Part shown: positions 33,869 through 45,679 of the stretch, piece by piece
Numbering within the stretch: the first letter of the stretch is position 1
How the letters are laid out: each line of letters opens with the position of its first letter
DNA from: Saccopteryx bilineata
Taxonomy: Eukaryota; Chordata; Mammalia; Chiroptera; Emballonuridae
Length of the DNA stretch: 64,000 nt
Assembly: GCF_036850765.1 (NCBI RefSeq)
Contig: NC_089492.1
Span: 202,026,276-202,090,275, forward strand
Direction: 5' to 3'
Position numbers and translations under genes: made by a program
Notes under the pieces: generated by a model
Told to the model about the DNA's origin: nothing
The model's database searches: none
Seen by the model: the letters and a program-made list of their open reading frames with translations, nothing else

Positions 33869-34621
33869 TTTTTTTCACAGGAGGTGGCAAGCACAGCATT
33901 TACCCACTCCACCATCCTGACTGGAAGTCTATTGTGCCACAATTTTATTATAGTGGAACTGAAAGAGTCTACTATGATGAATCACACACTGCACACAAGG
34001 CAAGATTCTAAAGAGTTAACATGCAATTTAAGTGCATTAAACACTCTAAGAACAAAATTATCTACCTGAAATGTTCAAAGGAAAACGATCAGAAAAGAAG
34101 CAACCTGCATAAGAATACACTTGGGTTCACATGTAACTCCACCTTTTCCATTTAGAGATGCATACATTTTAAGAACCAACAAAAGAAAAAATAGCTACTG
34201 GATACTTATCTCATAAATTCCTGGAATAATGGGTTAGCTCTTAAACACTTCTAAATTCATTCTATGAAGCTGATAATATCCTGACACCAAAAACCAGAGA
34301 CAAAATAAATTACAGAATACTGTAATTATGAATATATATAGATTCAAAAATCCTAAAAAAAAACTAACAAACTACAAATAAATAAATAAAAATAATATCA
34401 GCAAACATCTAAAAGGATTATATACCATGAACAAGTAGGATTTATCCCACAAATAGGACTTTGGTAACATCCAAAAATCAACCAATATAACACACCATAA
34501 ATAAAGTACAAAAAACAAAAACCCTAATTCTCTTAATGGGCATAAAAAAGAGTATTTGACAAAATGCAGTGCCTTTTCATGATAAAATACTGAGTAAACT
34601 AGTAATAAGAGAAATATACTT

Positions 34622-34795
34622 GCCCTGGCTGGATAGCTCATTTGGTTAGAGTGTCATTCAAAAACGCCAAGGTTGTGGGTTCAATCCCCAGTCAACGCAC
34701 ATACAAGAATTAATCAAAGAATGCATAAATAAGTGGAACAACAAATCAATGTTTCTTTCTCCCTCAAATCAATAAATTTTAAAAATTAAAAGAGA
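34622..34795 (+). mobile_element. SINE-M in L1
   Basis: Head GCCCTGGCTGGATAGCTCAT, GTGGGTTCAATCCCCAGTC, AAGTGGAACAACAAATCAAT. Flanked by AGAGAAATATACTT and AGAGATATACTT. Confidence 0.88.
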
Positions 34796-35021
34796 TATAC
34801 TTAATAGTGAAACTGAATGTTTTTTCAATAAGATCAGAAAAAAAAAAGGAAGCCACTTCTATTCAACATTGTACTGGTGGGTCGATGAGGGCACTTAGGC
34901 AAGAAAAAGAAATAAAAGCAATTAGAATGAAAAGGAAGAACTAAAACTATCGTAGGTGTAGGAAATATAATCTTATATACAGGAAATCCTATAAAATCCA
35001 AATACATAAAAAAAAACTACG

Positions 35022-35320
35022 AGCCTGACCAGGCATTGGCATTATGGATAGAGCATCAACCTGGGACACAGAGGACCCAGGTTGAAAACCTGAAGTCGCT
35101 GGCTTGAGCGTGGGGTCACCAGTCTGAGGGTGGGATCACATTTATGACCTCATGGTCGCTGGCTTGAGCAAGGGGTCACTGGCTTGGCTGGCACAATCCC
35201 CCTCCATCAAAGCACATGTAACAAAGCAATTAATGAACAACTAAGGTGTCACAACTATGAGTTGGTGCTTCTCATCTCTCTTCCTTTCTGTCTCATTCTC
35301 AGAAAACGACAACAGCAACA
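35022..35320 (+). mobile_element. SINE-A in L1
   Basis: Head GCCTGACCAGGCATTGGCAT, CTGGCTTGAGC repeats, CAATTAATGAACAACTAAGG, CT-rich end and A-rich tail. Confidence 0.88.
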
Positions 35321-35481
35321 AAAAAACCTATGAGAACTAATGAAGTTACAACAAGGTAAAATATAAGAACAATATACAAAGATTCAATTATTTCTATATT
35401 CTAGTAATAAACACCCCCAAAATAAAAATTTTAAAATAATTCTCTTTACAAATAGCATCGAAAATAAAAATATTTAGGAAC

Positions 35482-35920
35482 AGCCTTCCAAGGCTGTGGT
35501 CCAGTGGATAGACCATTGGACTGGGGTATGGAGGATTTAGGTTCGAAACCTCAAGGTTGCCGGCTTGAGGGAAAGCTCATCTGGCTTGAGCGGGGGCTCA
35601 CCAGCTTGAGCACGGGGTTGCTGGCTTGAGCGTGGTATCATAGACATGACCCCCTGGTCACTGGCTTTGAGCCCAAAGGTTGCTGGCTTGAAGCCCAAAG
35701 TCATCAGCTTGAGCCTAAGGTCGCTGGCTTGAGCAAGGAGTCATTTGCTCTGCTGTAGCCTCCCCCCCCCAGTCAAGGCACATATAAGAAAGCAATTAAT
35801 GAACAACTAAGGAGCCACAACGAAGAACTGATGCTTCTCATTTCTCCCTTCCTGTCTGTCTCTCTGTCTGTGTCTCACGCACACACACACACCCCACAAA
35901 AGAAAAAGAAGAAGAAAAGC
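35482..35920 (+). mobile_element. SINE-A in L1, expanded central repeats
   Basis: Diverged head (CAGCCTTCCAAGGCTGTGG). The body has extra copies of the GGTTGCTGGCTTGAGC-type unit, about 100 bp longer than other copies. Ends with a (CA)n run at 35879-35893. Confidence 0.85.
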
Positions 35921-36140
35921 TGGGAACCCAGGCAAGCGTAAAAATCTTGAAAAAGATGACTCAGTCCCGATTTCAAAATTGCTACAGAGCTACAGTACCC
36001 AAGACACTGGTGGTACTCACATAAGAACAGACATGTGAATCAACAGAGTTAACTAAATTAGCAAAAGGCAGACAATCTGTTCAGAGAATGAGAAAGGCTG
36101 GATGGCAATGTTTCTGGTCCAGGAGAATATCGGGGTGATG

Positions 36141-36539
36141 ATTATTAATACTAGAAGGCCTACCTTTAACATTTATAGAATGTCTATCCTGTGTAAGAGA
36201 TCATGTTAGGGATTTAGACATGAACAAGATGTATGTAATGTCTCAAGTGGCACGTCCTACAAGGCACAACAGGTATGTATAAACCAAATAAAATATAAAT
36301 TGGTAGCTACTCTACCAAGAGTTAAATACAGCACCATAGAAGTGCAAAGTAATTTAATTTTGTATTGGGACAAAGGAAACGTTGGGCATTATCATCAATT
36401 GACTTCTGAGTTGGACCTTAAATATAGTTAGTAATTTACAAGAGCAAAAAGGGGTAAGAGTGGGACCCAGTGGCCTTAGGAGGTTTCTGGGGATTATGAA
36501 GGGTTTATTAATGGCAAGGAATTATTAAGAGAAGAAAAA
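36141..36539. other. Unclassified intronic sequence
   Basis: No exon. Nothing I can assign, though the style resembles an old interspersed repeat. Confidence 0.35.
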
Positions 36540-36712
36540 GCCCTGGCCGGATAGCTCAGTTGGTTAAAGCATTGTCTCAAGGTGCAGAGGCTGCTGGTTT
36601 AACCCTGGTCAGGGAACACACAGGAACACATCCATGTTCTTATCTCTGTCTCTGTCTCTTGCTCTCTCTCTAAACGTCAATAAATATTAAAAAAAAAAAA
36701 ACTTAAAAAAAA
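36540..36712 (+). mobile_element. SINE-M
   Basis: Head GCCCTGGCCGGATAGCTCAG, B-box region diverged, CT-rich tract, AAACGTCAATAAATATT and poly(A). Confidence 0.87.
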
Positions 36713-37211
36713 AAAGCAGAGGAAATAGCATTTGGAGAAAAAAAACTTAAGAGATTAGTAGAAACTTAACAGGAAATTAGGTTGGGGCTAGACTGTAAGG
36801 ATTCTTAAAATGCCCTATCCTACAGGCAATGGAGAGCCAGAAAGGTATGAAAGAATGAATCAGCTTCCAGCTACAGACAGAATGAGGTGTGTGGAGTGGG
36901 GAGAGGCAGAATTACGTCTGGTGAAACACAGAGAAATCCTAGTTATTTGGCCAGTTCTGGGGAACCACTAAAGAGTTTTTGAGGAGCTGATTTAGTAAAA
37001 ATGCCATTCAAGATAAGATTCAGAAAACAAGACAATTAAACCAGGACTGCAGAGATACAACAGAACTATTAATAGGAGAGTCATTCAAATAGAGAACAGA
37101 GAAATCACAGTAAGGGTTGATTTCAAGGATGATCGATAATGTGAAATAACAAAGAAGTTAAGAACCAACATTTAATAAAAACATACAGACCTGGTTAGAA
37201 AAAAGTCATAA
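36713..37211. other. Unclassified intronic sequence
   Basis: No gene or repeat recognised with confidence. Confidence 0.4.
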
Positions 37212-37565
37212 TGCACTGGCTGGTTGGCTCAGCGGTAGAGCATCTGCCCGGTGTGCCTAAGTCCTGGGTTTGATTCCCAGTCAGAGCACACAGGAAAAGA
37301 GACCATCTGCTTTTCCACCCCTCCACCTCCCTTCTCTTCTCCTCTCACAGCCATGGCTCAAATGGTTCACCAAGTTGGCTGAGGATGGCTCCATGGCCTC
37401 ACGGCAGGTGCTAAAGTAACTCAGCTTCTGAGCAATGGAGCAGCAGCCCGATGGGCAACGCATCGCCTGGTACGGGGGTTGCTGGGTGGATCCCAGTTGG
37501 GGTGCATGCGGGAGTCTGTCTTTCTGCCTCCCCGTCTCTCACTTGAAAAAAAAAATAAAGAAAGT
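37212..37565 (+). mobile_element. SINE-V
   Basis: Head GCACTGGCTGGTTGGCTCAG, B-box GGTTTGATTCC, GGGTTGCTGGGTGGATCCCA, and an A-rich tail. The flanking AAGTCATAATG and AAGTCATCATG form the TSD. Confidence 0.9.
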
Positions 37566-39097
37566 CATCATGAGAGGTGACCACAACAATGAAAACAAAA
37601 CTTCTGGGAGGAAAGTGGAAAGGTGAAAGAGAACCATTCATTCAAGGATACTGTCCAAATAAAAGGTAAAAATGAGAAAGGAAGGATATCAGTGTTAATT
37701 GAAAAACTGTTTGATAAGGAGAAGTATGGAAACAAGCTCCCTCAGGAAGCTTAAAGGACCTGGATCCAGAGAAGTGGAATGGCTCATCAGAGAGGAGTAT
37801 GAGGGAAAGATACAGAAAGGAATTGGTAGCTTATTTCCTAATTTTGCTTTGGTAGAGGAAAACTTTTTCCTTTTTCCCATTCTCAACATAGAGACCCGAC
37901 AGTCACAGATCTTGACAAGGCCTACATTACTCCCATGTACCTGTGCATTAAGTAGCTAGCAGAAGATATTTTTTTCTGGCTGCTTCTAAGCTAATCAATA
38001 ATACACTTTGAGTTAAAACAACAAAGGATAAATTTGTCAATTGTAACAAGAGTTCCACCTGGAATTTTGATTAATAGTATTGAAGCTATATATTAATATA
38101 TAAAAATTCAAGACATTCACAAGAAAAACTGTTAACATTTGATGTAAAAGCTTTAACATGTTAAACTAGATTAATCCAGAATATAGCATCTTCCCAAATC
38201 AAACACCTGTTTCTGCACTAAAAACTAAGAAAGAAAAGAAATAATTGCATAATATTACTGCAATTACGTATACTTGAAATAACCCTTCAAATATAATTTA
38301 TGCCAACTAAATGTACCTAATAGTATTTACTCACATATTTCATGGCAATATTTTAAAAAATGCTAAACCAAAAAACCCCCATACTTCCCAAATAAAAGAT
38401 ATTGCATCATTATTTGTTCATTTGACAAGTACTTACTGAGTATCTATAATACTACACGCTGTGCACTGTTTTATGGGCATGGAAAACAGGTTTCCTACAA
38501 GTGTAAGTAGCTTTTTCTAGGACAATGTTATAGACTTACAACTTAATTCTTTATAAAAATTTATCTCAACATTCCAACTTATTTTGACTTTCATCCCATT
38601 TATTTAGCTAATCTCTAGCAATGCTTCCTCCTGGAAAGCATGACTAACCCTGACTGAGCAAAAGAAAACTCCATTTCTAAATAGTTACCAAGCCCTACAT
38701 CCTTGGAGTTTCCATCTTCCTCCTAATCAACCCATGTTTGCTGCAGCCCTCATATTCCAGAACCTATCACCACCACTTTCTGCACAGAAAGCATTCTAAA
38801 TGACCTAACACATTATCAGTGGGTGCTTCTTTATTTTAAAAATCAAAAGGGCTCCAGCTTAGAAAACTTTTCTTCTGAAGTCTGGTCTCACTGTCCCAAA
38901 ATGACGCATGTGGGAAAAAACAGACCTCTAAAATTTTGAGGAATTGCTGGAATTTTTTTTTCTTTTGTCAAATTCAGCAGGAGTTATGTATTAAAATTAA
39001 ACATCACTTTCTACACTTCACCAATGTCCTTTTTCCTTATCAGTAACACTCAAAGGGAGAAGCACAGGGAAATCCAGCTCTAAGAGTAACAAAAACA
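37566..39097. other. Unclassified intronic sequence, no gene seen
   Basis: About 1.5 kb, the longest repeat-poor stretch. An 86-codon frame (37699-37959, +) lacks splice support and known similarity. AT-rich from 37960 on. Confidence 0.4.
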
Positions 39098-39283
39098 GGC
39101 CTGACCTGTGGCGGCGCAGTGGATAAAGCGTCGACCTGGAACACTGAGGTCGCCGGTTCAAAACCCTGCACTTGCCTGATCAAGGCACATATGGGAGTTG
39201 ATGCTTCCTGCTCCTCCCCCCTTCTCTGTCTCTCCCCCCCACTCTAAAGTGAATAAATAAAGAGAAAAAATTTAAAAAAAAGT
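39098..39283 (+). mobile_element. SINE-B with perfect TSD
   Basis: Head GCCTGACCTGTGGCGGCG. AGTAACAAAAACA is repeated on both sides. Confidence 0.94.
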
Positions 39284-39361
39284 AACAAAAACAAAGTAGC
39301 TTTCATACAAACCATACACTACTCATGCATTCATGTATGAACAGTCCATTAAGAAGCATCA

Positions 39362-39887
39362 AGCCTGACCAGGCAGTGGTGCAGTGGATAGAGCGTCGGA
39401 CTGGGATGCGGAAGACCCAGGTTCGAGACCCCGAGGTCACCAGCTTGAGTGCGGGCTCATCTGGCTTGAGCAAAGCTCACCAGCTTGGACCCAAGGTTGC
39501 TGGCTCAAGCAAGGGGTCACTCAGTATGCTGAAGGCCCACGGTCAAGGCACATATGAGAAAGCAATCAGCCTGACCTGTGGTGGCGCTGTGGATAAAAGC
39601 GTCAACCTGGAATACTGAGGTCGCCGGTTCAAAACCCTGGGCTTGCCCAGTCAAGGCACATATGGGAGTTGAAGCTTCCTGCTCCTCCCCTCCTCTCTCT
39701 CTCTCTCTCTCCCCCCCCTAAAATGAATAAATAAAAAAAAATAATTTAAAAAAAAGAAAGCAATCAATGAACAACTAAGGTATTGCAATGAAAAACTAAT
39801 GATTGATGCCTCTCATTTCTCTCTGTTCTGTCTGTCTGTCTCTATCTATCCCTCTCTCCGGCTCTCTCTCTGTCTCTGTAAAAAAAA
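39362..39887 (+). mobile_element. SINE-A split by a nested SINE-B
   Basis: SINE-A head at 39363. The body is interrupted at the GAGAAAGCAATCA block and resumes at about 39757 with GAAAGCAATCAATGAACAAC. Confidence 0.93.
39570..39756 (+). mobile_element. SINE-B nested in SINE-A
   Basis: Complete SINE-B with GAAAGCAATCA duplicated on both sides. This shows SINE-B activity after the host SINE-A was in place. Confidence 0.94.
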
Positions 39888-40426
39888 GAAGAATCAAGAT
39901 ATTGCCTTAAAAAGACATCTGAAGATATTTCATGCTTTATATGGATCTGGCAAATGCCCAGAGGACCAAAAATGCTCTCACTTCCTGATATGGATTATCT
40001 AGCTTTAAAAAACAAACAAAAAGCACATAAGTCCAGAAATATCATTAAATTATTTCAAACATTTGTCTTCCATCCACGTTAAAGTAACATCATTGTAGTT
40101 CTGGTCTATCATATAAAACAGATAACCTAGTGTCCTAAACATATATCTTAAAAAGTTCTAAATACATCTTTTTTCATCATTATCCTCAATCATGTAAATA
40201 TATGCTATCATCTAAAACAGGCTAAGTGCTAACACAACTTTCTAGATGTAGTGGGGCTAGTCACAAAGCTCTCACTTTCTTGGACTCATTTAAAAAAAGT
40301 TGAAACTAGTTTCCAGCCATGTTTATAAAGGTTTCATAGCTATTACAAAAATATATAGCCACCCATTCTCCTAAAACAAAAGTCTGCTCATCTGATAGAT
40401 TACTCTATCTCAAGATGGAATATACT
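39888..40426. other. Unclassified intronic sequence
   Basis: No repeat or exon recognised. Confidence 0.4.
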
Positions 40427-40762
40427 AGCCTGACCAGGCGGTGGCGCAGTGGATAGAGTATTGGACTGGGATGCCGAGGACCCAGGTTCGAGACCCTGAG
40501 GTCACCAGCTTGAGCGCGGGCTCATCTGGTTTGAGCAAAAAGCTCACCAGCTTGGACCCAAGGTCGCTGGCTCGAGCAAGGGGTTACTCAGTCTGCTGAA
40601 GGCCCACAGTCAAGGCACATATGAGAAAGCAATCAATGAGCAACTAAGGTGTTGCAAAGCGCAACGAAAAACTAATGATTGATGCTTCTCATCTCTCCAT
40701 TCCTGTCTGTCTGTCCCTGTCTATCCCTCTCTCTGACTCTCTGTCTCTGAAAAAAAAAAAAA
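40427..40762 (+). mobile_element. SINE-A, young-looking
   Basis: Consensus-like head GCCTGACCAGGCGGTGGCG. TSD related to AAGATGGAATA(T/C)ACTA on both sides. Confidence 0.94.
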
Positions 40763-41564
40763 AGATGGAATACACTATACAGTATTTCCTAAAACATGCT
40801 TCACCATGACAAAATCTGCATTGTATTCCAAAGAAAGGACTATATTGATAGCAAGCCATGAAAACTCAAGGGAATTAGTGTATTCTACTGTTAGCAATGA
40901 CCCCAACATATGATATTTTGGTCATTTTCCCACATACTCTGGAAATGGGAAAATTTGAAAGTAGTGAATAAAAATTTTTTTTCTAAAAATTTCCTATCAG
41001 AATAACAGAGACATTCAACTCAAGCCTGAGGAATCAGGCTAAACTTTAACCTGTATTCATATGCTTAAAGCTTCTAAGATATCTTAAGGATAAATCTAAG
41101 GTAGAGAGATGGCATAACTCAAAGTGCCAAAGGTCCCTTTAATCACAGGCTTAGCACATGACATTTTTATCTGACTGCTTCTACATTTGTCTCTGTGAGC
41201 CCAGGACTGAGAGAACTACTATGAAAGAGGATGTACAACCACTTGGAGCCAGCAGGTCAAGCTAACCTTTGCTAAAGATTCTCTCAACATCATGTTCTAA
41301 GAATTTGAAAAGACAGACATCTCAACCTCAAATTTTACCTCTTCCCCACACTGTCCTTCAGTGATGAAATGTAGTACACTAGCAATTACCATAAAAGTCC
41401 TGCCTGGATGTCCACCATCTTGGGATATGACTTGACCTACTTCCCAGCAACTTAAAGTTTAACTACGCTATCAGTAAGTATGGAAGCACACTGGTCTTGT
41501 GATGAAGTCTGTCTGCTACTTTGGAAATGGTGAAGAAAAAACTTTACTCAAAATTTTATTAAAT
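40763..41564. other. Unclassified intronic sequence
   Basis: No repeat or exon recognised. Confidence 0.4.
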
Positions 41565-41565
41565 T

Positions 41566-41915
41566 TGCCTGACCAGGTGGTGGCACAGGGATAGATAGAG
41601 CACAGCCTGGGATGCTGAGGACCCAGATTCGAAACCCTAAGGTTGCCAGCTTGAGCACGGGCTCATCCAACTCAAAAGCAGGCTCACCACCTTGAGCACG
41701 GGGTATTGCCTTGAACGTGGGTCCATAGATGTGATCCCACTGGTTGTAGCTTGAGCCCAAAGGTCACTGGCTCAGCTGGAGCACTCCAGTCAAGGCACAT
41801 ATGAGAAAGCAATCAATGAACAACTAAGGTGCCACAACAAAGAATTGATGCTTCTCATCTCCCTTCCTTCCCGTCTGTCCCTTTGTCTGTCTCTCTCGCT
41901 GAAAAAATAAAATAA
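41566..41915 (+). mobile_element. SINE-A
   Basis: Head GCCTGACCAGGTGGTGGCAC, AAAGGTCACTGGCTCAGCTG, CAATCAATGAACAACTAAGG, CT-rich end and A-rich tail. Confidence 0.9.
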
Positions 41916-42009
41916 TTTCTCTCACATTCTAGATTCCTAACTCCCTAGAATAGTAGACTCCCTCTCCAGGGGCAACAATTATTAATAAATTTGTTATTCT
42001 TTCAGAAAT

Positions 42010-42165
42010 GTTTATATTTGCCTTCATATATAATTCCCACAACTTTCAGAGATAGGTGGTATTACTTTATAAATCAAGAAACTGAGCCTGAAAGAGGTTG
42101 AATGATCAAGGCCATAGAGCCATGAAGGGACAAAGCTGGGATTGGAACATAGTCCAACCATCCAT
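42010..42165 (+). mobile_element. MIR fragment
   Basis: Clear MIR order: GATAGGTGGTATTACTTTA, AAGAAACTGAGCCTGAAAG, AGGTTGAATGATCAAGGCC, AAGCTGGGATTGGAACATAG. Confidence 0.82.

Positions 42166-42166
<1 letters not shown>

Positions 42167-42197
<31 letters not shown>
42167..42197 (+). repeat. (CA)n microsatellite
   Basis: About 15 CA units directly after the MIR. Confidence 0.96.
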
Positions 42198-42199
<2 letters not shown>

Positions 42200-42249
42200 C
42201 TATATACTCGGAAAGCTCCAACAGAAACATTGGCACAAATAGTCAAAGT

Positions 42250-42835
42250 GTTGATATATAAAAACTGAAACCCAAATGTCCATGAATGACTGATTCTGTA
42301 AATTATATCATCTGTGTACTGTGAAATACTACGTAGCCATAAAAACTAAGGTTAAAAAACATAAGGTAGAGAGGCTCTGGCCAGTTAGCTCAGTTGGCTA
42401 GAGTGTCATCCTCATACACCAAAGTTAAGGGATTGATTCCCATCAGGGTATATACAAGAATCAACCAGTTAATGCATAAATAAGTGGAAAAACAAATCAG
42501 TGTTTCTCTCTCTCACTTCCTCTCTAAAATAAATAATAAATAAATAAATAAATAAATAAAGTAGATATCCAATATGCCACAAAGGAAAACCTCAAAGATA
42601 GCTTATTAGGTTAAAAAAGTAATCACCAGAAATGGGTAATTATTGTTTACTGGGCATAGTTTCAGTTTAGGAAGATGAAAAGTTCTGAATATGGATGGTG
42701 GTAATGGTTACACAACAATGTGAGAGTACTTAATGCCACTGAATATACACTGAAAAATGATAAAGATGGTAAATTTTATGTTATACACATTTTATCACAA
42801 GTTTTAGAATCCTGGGGAAAAAAAGCAATTGCATA
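42250..42835 (+). mobile_element. L1 3' end fragment, split by SINE-M
   Basis: L1 end words: AAATACTACGTAGCCATAAA near 42330, then after the SINE ACCAGAAATGGGTAATTATT, GGATGGTGGTAATGGTTACA and a polyadenylation-region tail. Confidence 0.65.
42373..42560 (+). mobile_element. SINE-M with A-rich simple-repeat tail
   Basis: Head GGCTCTGGCCAGTTAGCTCA, AAGTGGAAAAACAAATCAG, then an (AAAT)n tail at about 42525-42560. Confidence 0.85.
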
Positions 42836-42862
42836 ACAGCATGACTTTGATTCCATTTTTAA

Positions 42863-42906
42863 AATTTATTTTTTTAAAGACTTTATTTATTCATTTTAGA
42901 GAGAAG

Positions 42907-42947
<41 letters not shown>

Positions 42948-43069
42948 GAGGAGCAGGAAGCATCAAGTCCCATATGTGCCTTGACCAGGTAATCCCAGGG
43001 TTTTGAACCGGCGGGCGACCTCAGCATTCCAGGTCGACGCTTTATCCACTGCGCCACCACAGGTCAGGC
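42863..43069 (-). mobile_element. SINE-B, antisense, with TSD and (GA)n
   Basis: Antisense SINE-B with a long (GA)n tract (about 42912-42945). The head ends CACCACAGGTCAGGC. TSD GATTCCATTTTT lies on both sides. Confidence 0.94.
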
Positions 43070-43081
43070 TGATTCCATTTT

Positions 43082-43527
43082 TGTACAAAGAGAATGTATG
43101 GGTATATGTATTTTTCATAGATGTGTTTAGTCTTGATCTTACTTTGTCTGATCTGACTCTCAGACATCCTGGTAAGGCTCCATCCAGATTTCTAGGCATG
43201 CTAACACTGAGTCCTGTGTCTCCTGCCCTGTTTGTTGGCACCCAGTACCCTTTTCCTACCTCACACAGAACATACTATTCAGACACTGGTTTATCTAAGC
43301 AGCTATGTTAAATGTCACTGTAGATTCATCAAGCTCCAAAATATGTTCTAACGTGAAAAAATATGCAGGAAAATGCTCCTTCCTTGTCTCCAGTCAGCTC
43401 CAGTGTGGCAATGTCTGATGAGATCAAATAACAGAGATAAGATATATTAGCATAAGGAGGGATAAAACTGCTGAAGAATGCACAATATGTGACAACAGGT
43501 AGTACAGCTCTTGCCTCTCAAGTATTT
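43082..43527. other. Unclassified intronic sequence
   Basis: No repeat or exon recognised. A 102-codon frame overlapping the SINE end (43003-43311) is most likely incidental. Confidence 0.4.
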
Positions 43528-43626
43528 TATAAAAAAATTTTTCCATTGATTTGAGAGAGGAAGGGAGATAGAAAAGAGAGAGCAACAAAAAGAGAGCAAA
43601 AGAGAGAAGCAACAACTATTTTTAGT

Positions 43627-44022
43627 TTAATTAAATTTTTTTTAATAAACACAGAGGGAGAGTGTCAGAGAAAGAGATAGAATGGGACAGACAGACTGGA
43701 AGGGAGAGAGAGATGACAAGCAGCAATTCTTTGTTGCGGCACCTTAGTTGTTTAATGATTGCTTTCTTCTATGTGCCTTGACTGGGGGGCTACAGCAGAG
43801 CAAGTGACCCCTTGCTCAAGCCAGCGACCTTGGGCTCAAGTCAGCAACCATGGGGTCATGTCTATGATGCAACACTCAAGCCAGCGACCCCACGCTCAGG
43901 CTGGTGAGCCTGCGCTGCAGTCGGATGAGCCCGCACTCAAACCAGGAGGCTTGGAGTTTCAAACCTGGTTCCTCCACATCCTAGTCTGATGCCTATCTAC
44001 TGCGCCACCACCTGGTCAGGCT
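43627..44022 (-). mobile_element. SINE-A, antisense, nested
   Basis: Poly(T)-type start, CAGAGGGAGAGTGTCAGAG tract, and a head ending CACCACCTGGTCAGGC. Inserted into the antisense SINE-M. Confidence 0.9.
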
Positions 44023-44076
44023 TAACTGATTGTTTAACTTGGCTGTTCCGTCTAGTTGTGTATTCATTGATTGCTT

Positions 44077-44426
44077 CTTTTTTTTTCTTTTTCTTTTTTT
44101 ATAGAGACAGAGAGAGAGAGAGTCAGAGAGAGGGATAGACAGGGACAGACAGACAGGAACGGAGAGATGAGAAGCATCAATCAGTTTCGCTGCACATTGC
44201 GACACTTTAGTTGTTCATTGATTGCTTTCTCATATGTACCTTGACCGCGGGCCTTCAGCAGACCAAGTAATCCCTTGCTTGAGCCAGTGACCTTGGGTCC
44301 AAGCTGGTGAGCTTTTGCTCAAACCAGATGAGCCCACGCTCAAGCTGGAGACCTCGGGGTCTCAAACCTGGGTCCTCGGCATCCTAGTCTGATGCTCTAT
44401 CCACTGCACCACCGCCTGGTCCGGCC
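44077..44426 (-). mobile_element. SINE-A, antisense, nested
   Basis: Second SINE-A in the same SINE-M. Poly(T), GACAGAGAGAGAGAGAGTC tract, and a head ending CCGCCTGGTCCGGC. ATTGCTTCTT is repeated on both sides as TSD. Confidence 0.92.
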
Positions 44427-44516
44427 ATTTATTGCTTCTTGTACATGCCCTGACCAGGATTATGCAACCTCTGGCACACCAAGTTGATACTTTATCCACT
44501 GAGCCACCAGGCCAGG

Positions 44517-45408
44517 ACTTCCACTCAAGTATCTTAAAATTAAGTTTTTGGAAGAAAATATAGCAACAGTTCAGCATATGATGCAGATGATATTCCAGCT
44601 TAAAACATAATTACAAGAAATATAACATTGACAAATGCTTTGAGATATTTTTCCATCTATTTAAGTGCAACCCTAGCTATAAACATGACTTCTACTGAGA
44701 TTTATTTAAATGACTACCTGAAGAACAAATACGTTATTGAAAATAGGGATTCTCAGAGTAAAGCTCTGCTCTCCCAACACCGATCTGTAGCTGCTGAAGT
44801 TTCTCTGACATACAGTGGAGGGGCAGAAAGGAAAGCTCACTCATGGCACCCACACTTACCAAGAGAAAAAGCTATTCAGGAGATAGTTCAAGGGTTACCA
44901 CAAAAGAAAGGAAAGGGATGTAAATGATTTACAAAGACAGTCAAGACAGCACAGTCCTGGTAGTTTTTTTCTAGACTTATAGGGAGGGCACAGAATAACC
45001 AGTACTGAAAGGTGTCTTTTCTACCACCAAATTTTCATTTGTTTTCTTAAAACTTAACAGCTCAGTTTCTTCACCATACAGACAGGAATAGAGCACTGAA
45101 TTTTGTTTGTTTGCCTGTTTTAATATGGGATGCTTCACAAATTTGCACAGGTGGCATGCTAAATTTGTCTGTATCATTCCAATATCAGTGTATGTGATGC
45201 CGAAGCAAGCACAAGCACTCAGGTTTTATGAAGATAATCACTGCCAAGACATTTATCATCTTCCTAACAATAGTGGCCATTGTATGAAAAGTCCATAGGG
45301 CAGCAAGTTGCTGTTTCCATAGTAGTGCTTTATGGCTTAGTTATTAAGTACCACTAAAATTACCCCAAACTAGAAAGCACTCATTACAACAAGCACTCAG
45401 TATGTATT
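44517..45408. other. Unclassified intronic sequence
   Basis: A 99-codon open frame (44628-44927, +) is the best one here, but it resembles no protein I know and shows no clear splice acceptor or donor. Confidence 0.4.
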
Positions 45409-45614
45409 TTTTTTTTTTTTTTTTACTTTATTTTTAGAGAGGAGAGAGACAGAGAGGGAGAGAGAGGAGAGAGAGACAGAGAGAGAGAAGGGGGGAGGAG
45501 CTGGAAGCATCAACTCCCATAGGTGCCTTGACCAGGCAAGCCCAGGGTTTTGAACCGGCGACCTCAGCATTTCCAGGTCGACGCTTTATCCACTGCGCCA
45601 CCACAGGTCAGGCC
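45409..45614 (-). mobile_element. SINE-B, antisense, with TSD
   Basis: Poly(T), (GA)-rich tract, GTGCCTTGACCAGGCAAGCC, and a head ending CACCACAGGTCAGGC. CTCAGTATGTATTTT is repeated on both sides. Confidence 0.95.
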
Positions 45615-45679
45615 CTCAGTATGTATTTTAAGACAAATTTCTGTATACATTCCTTTTTAAATATCTCTCATCATTTCAG

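Larger units (their letters stand above)
34080..36140 (+). mobile_element. L1 ORF2 fragment (reverse transcriptase and 3' part), split by SINEs
   Basis: Plus-strand L1 ORF2 remnant. The text follows RT domain order: ACCATGAACAAGTAGGATTT, ATCCCACAAAT, CATCCAAAAATCAACCAAT and TATTCAACATTGTACTGG. Downstream come thumb-region words AATATACAAAGATTCAATT and CTTTACAAATAGCATCGAAA, and later CACATAAGAACAGACATGTG. It is broken by stops, a SINE-M (34622-34795) and two SINE-A copies. Not active. Confidence 0.78.
43528..44516 (-). mobile_element. SINE-M, antisense, split by two SINE-A insertions
   Basis: Pieces at 43528-43626, 44023-44076 and 44427-44516 together give an antisense SINE-M: TTCCATTGATTTGAGAGAGG, TGTATTCATTGATTGCTTC, GTACATGCCCTGACCAGG, CCACTGAGCCACCAGGCC. 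Confidence 0.8.
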
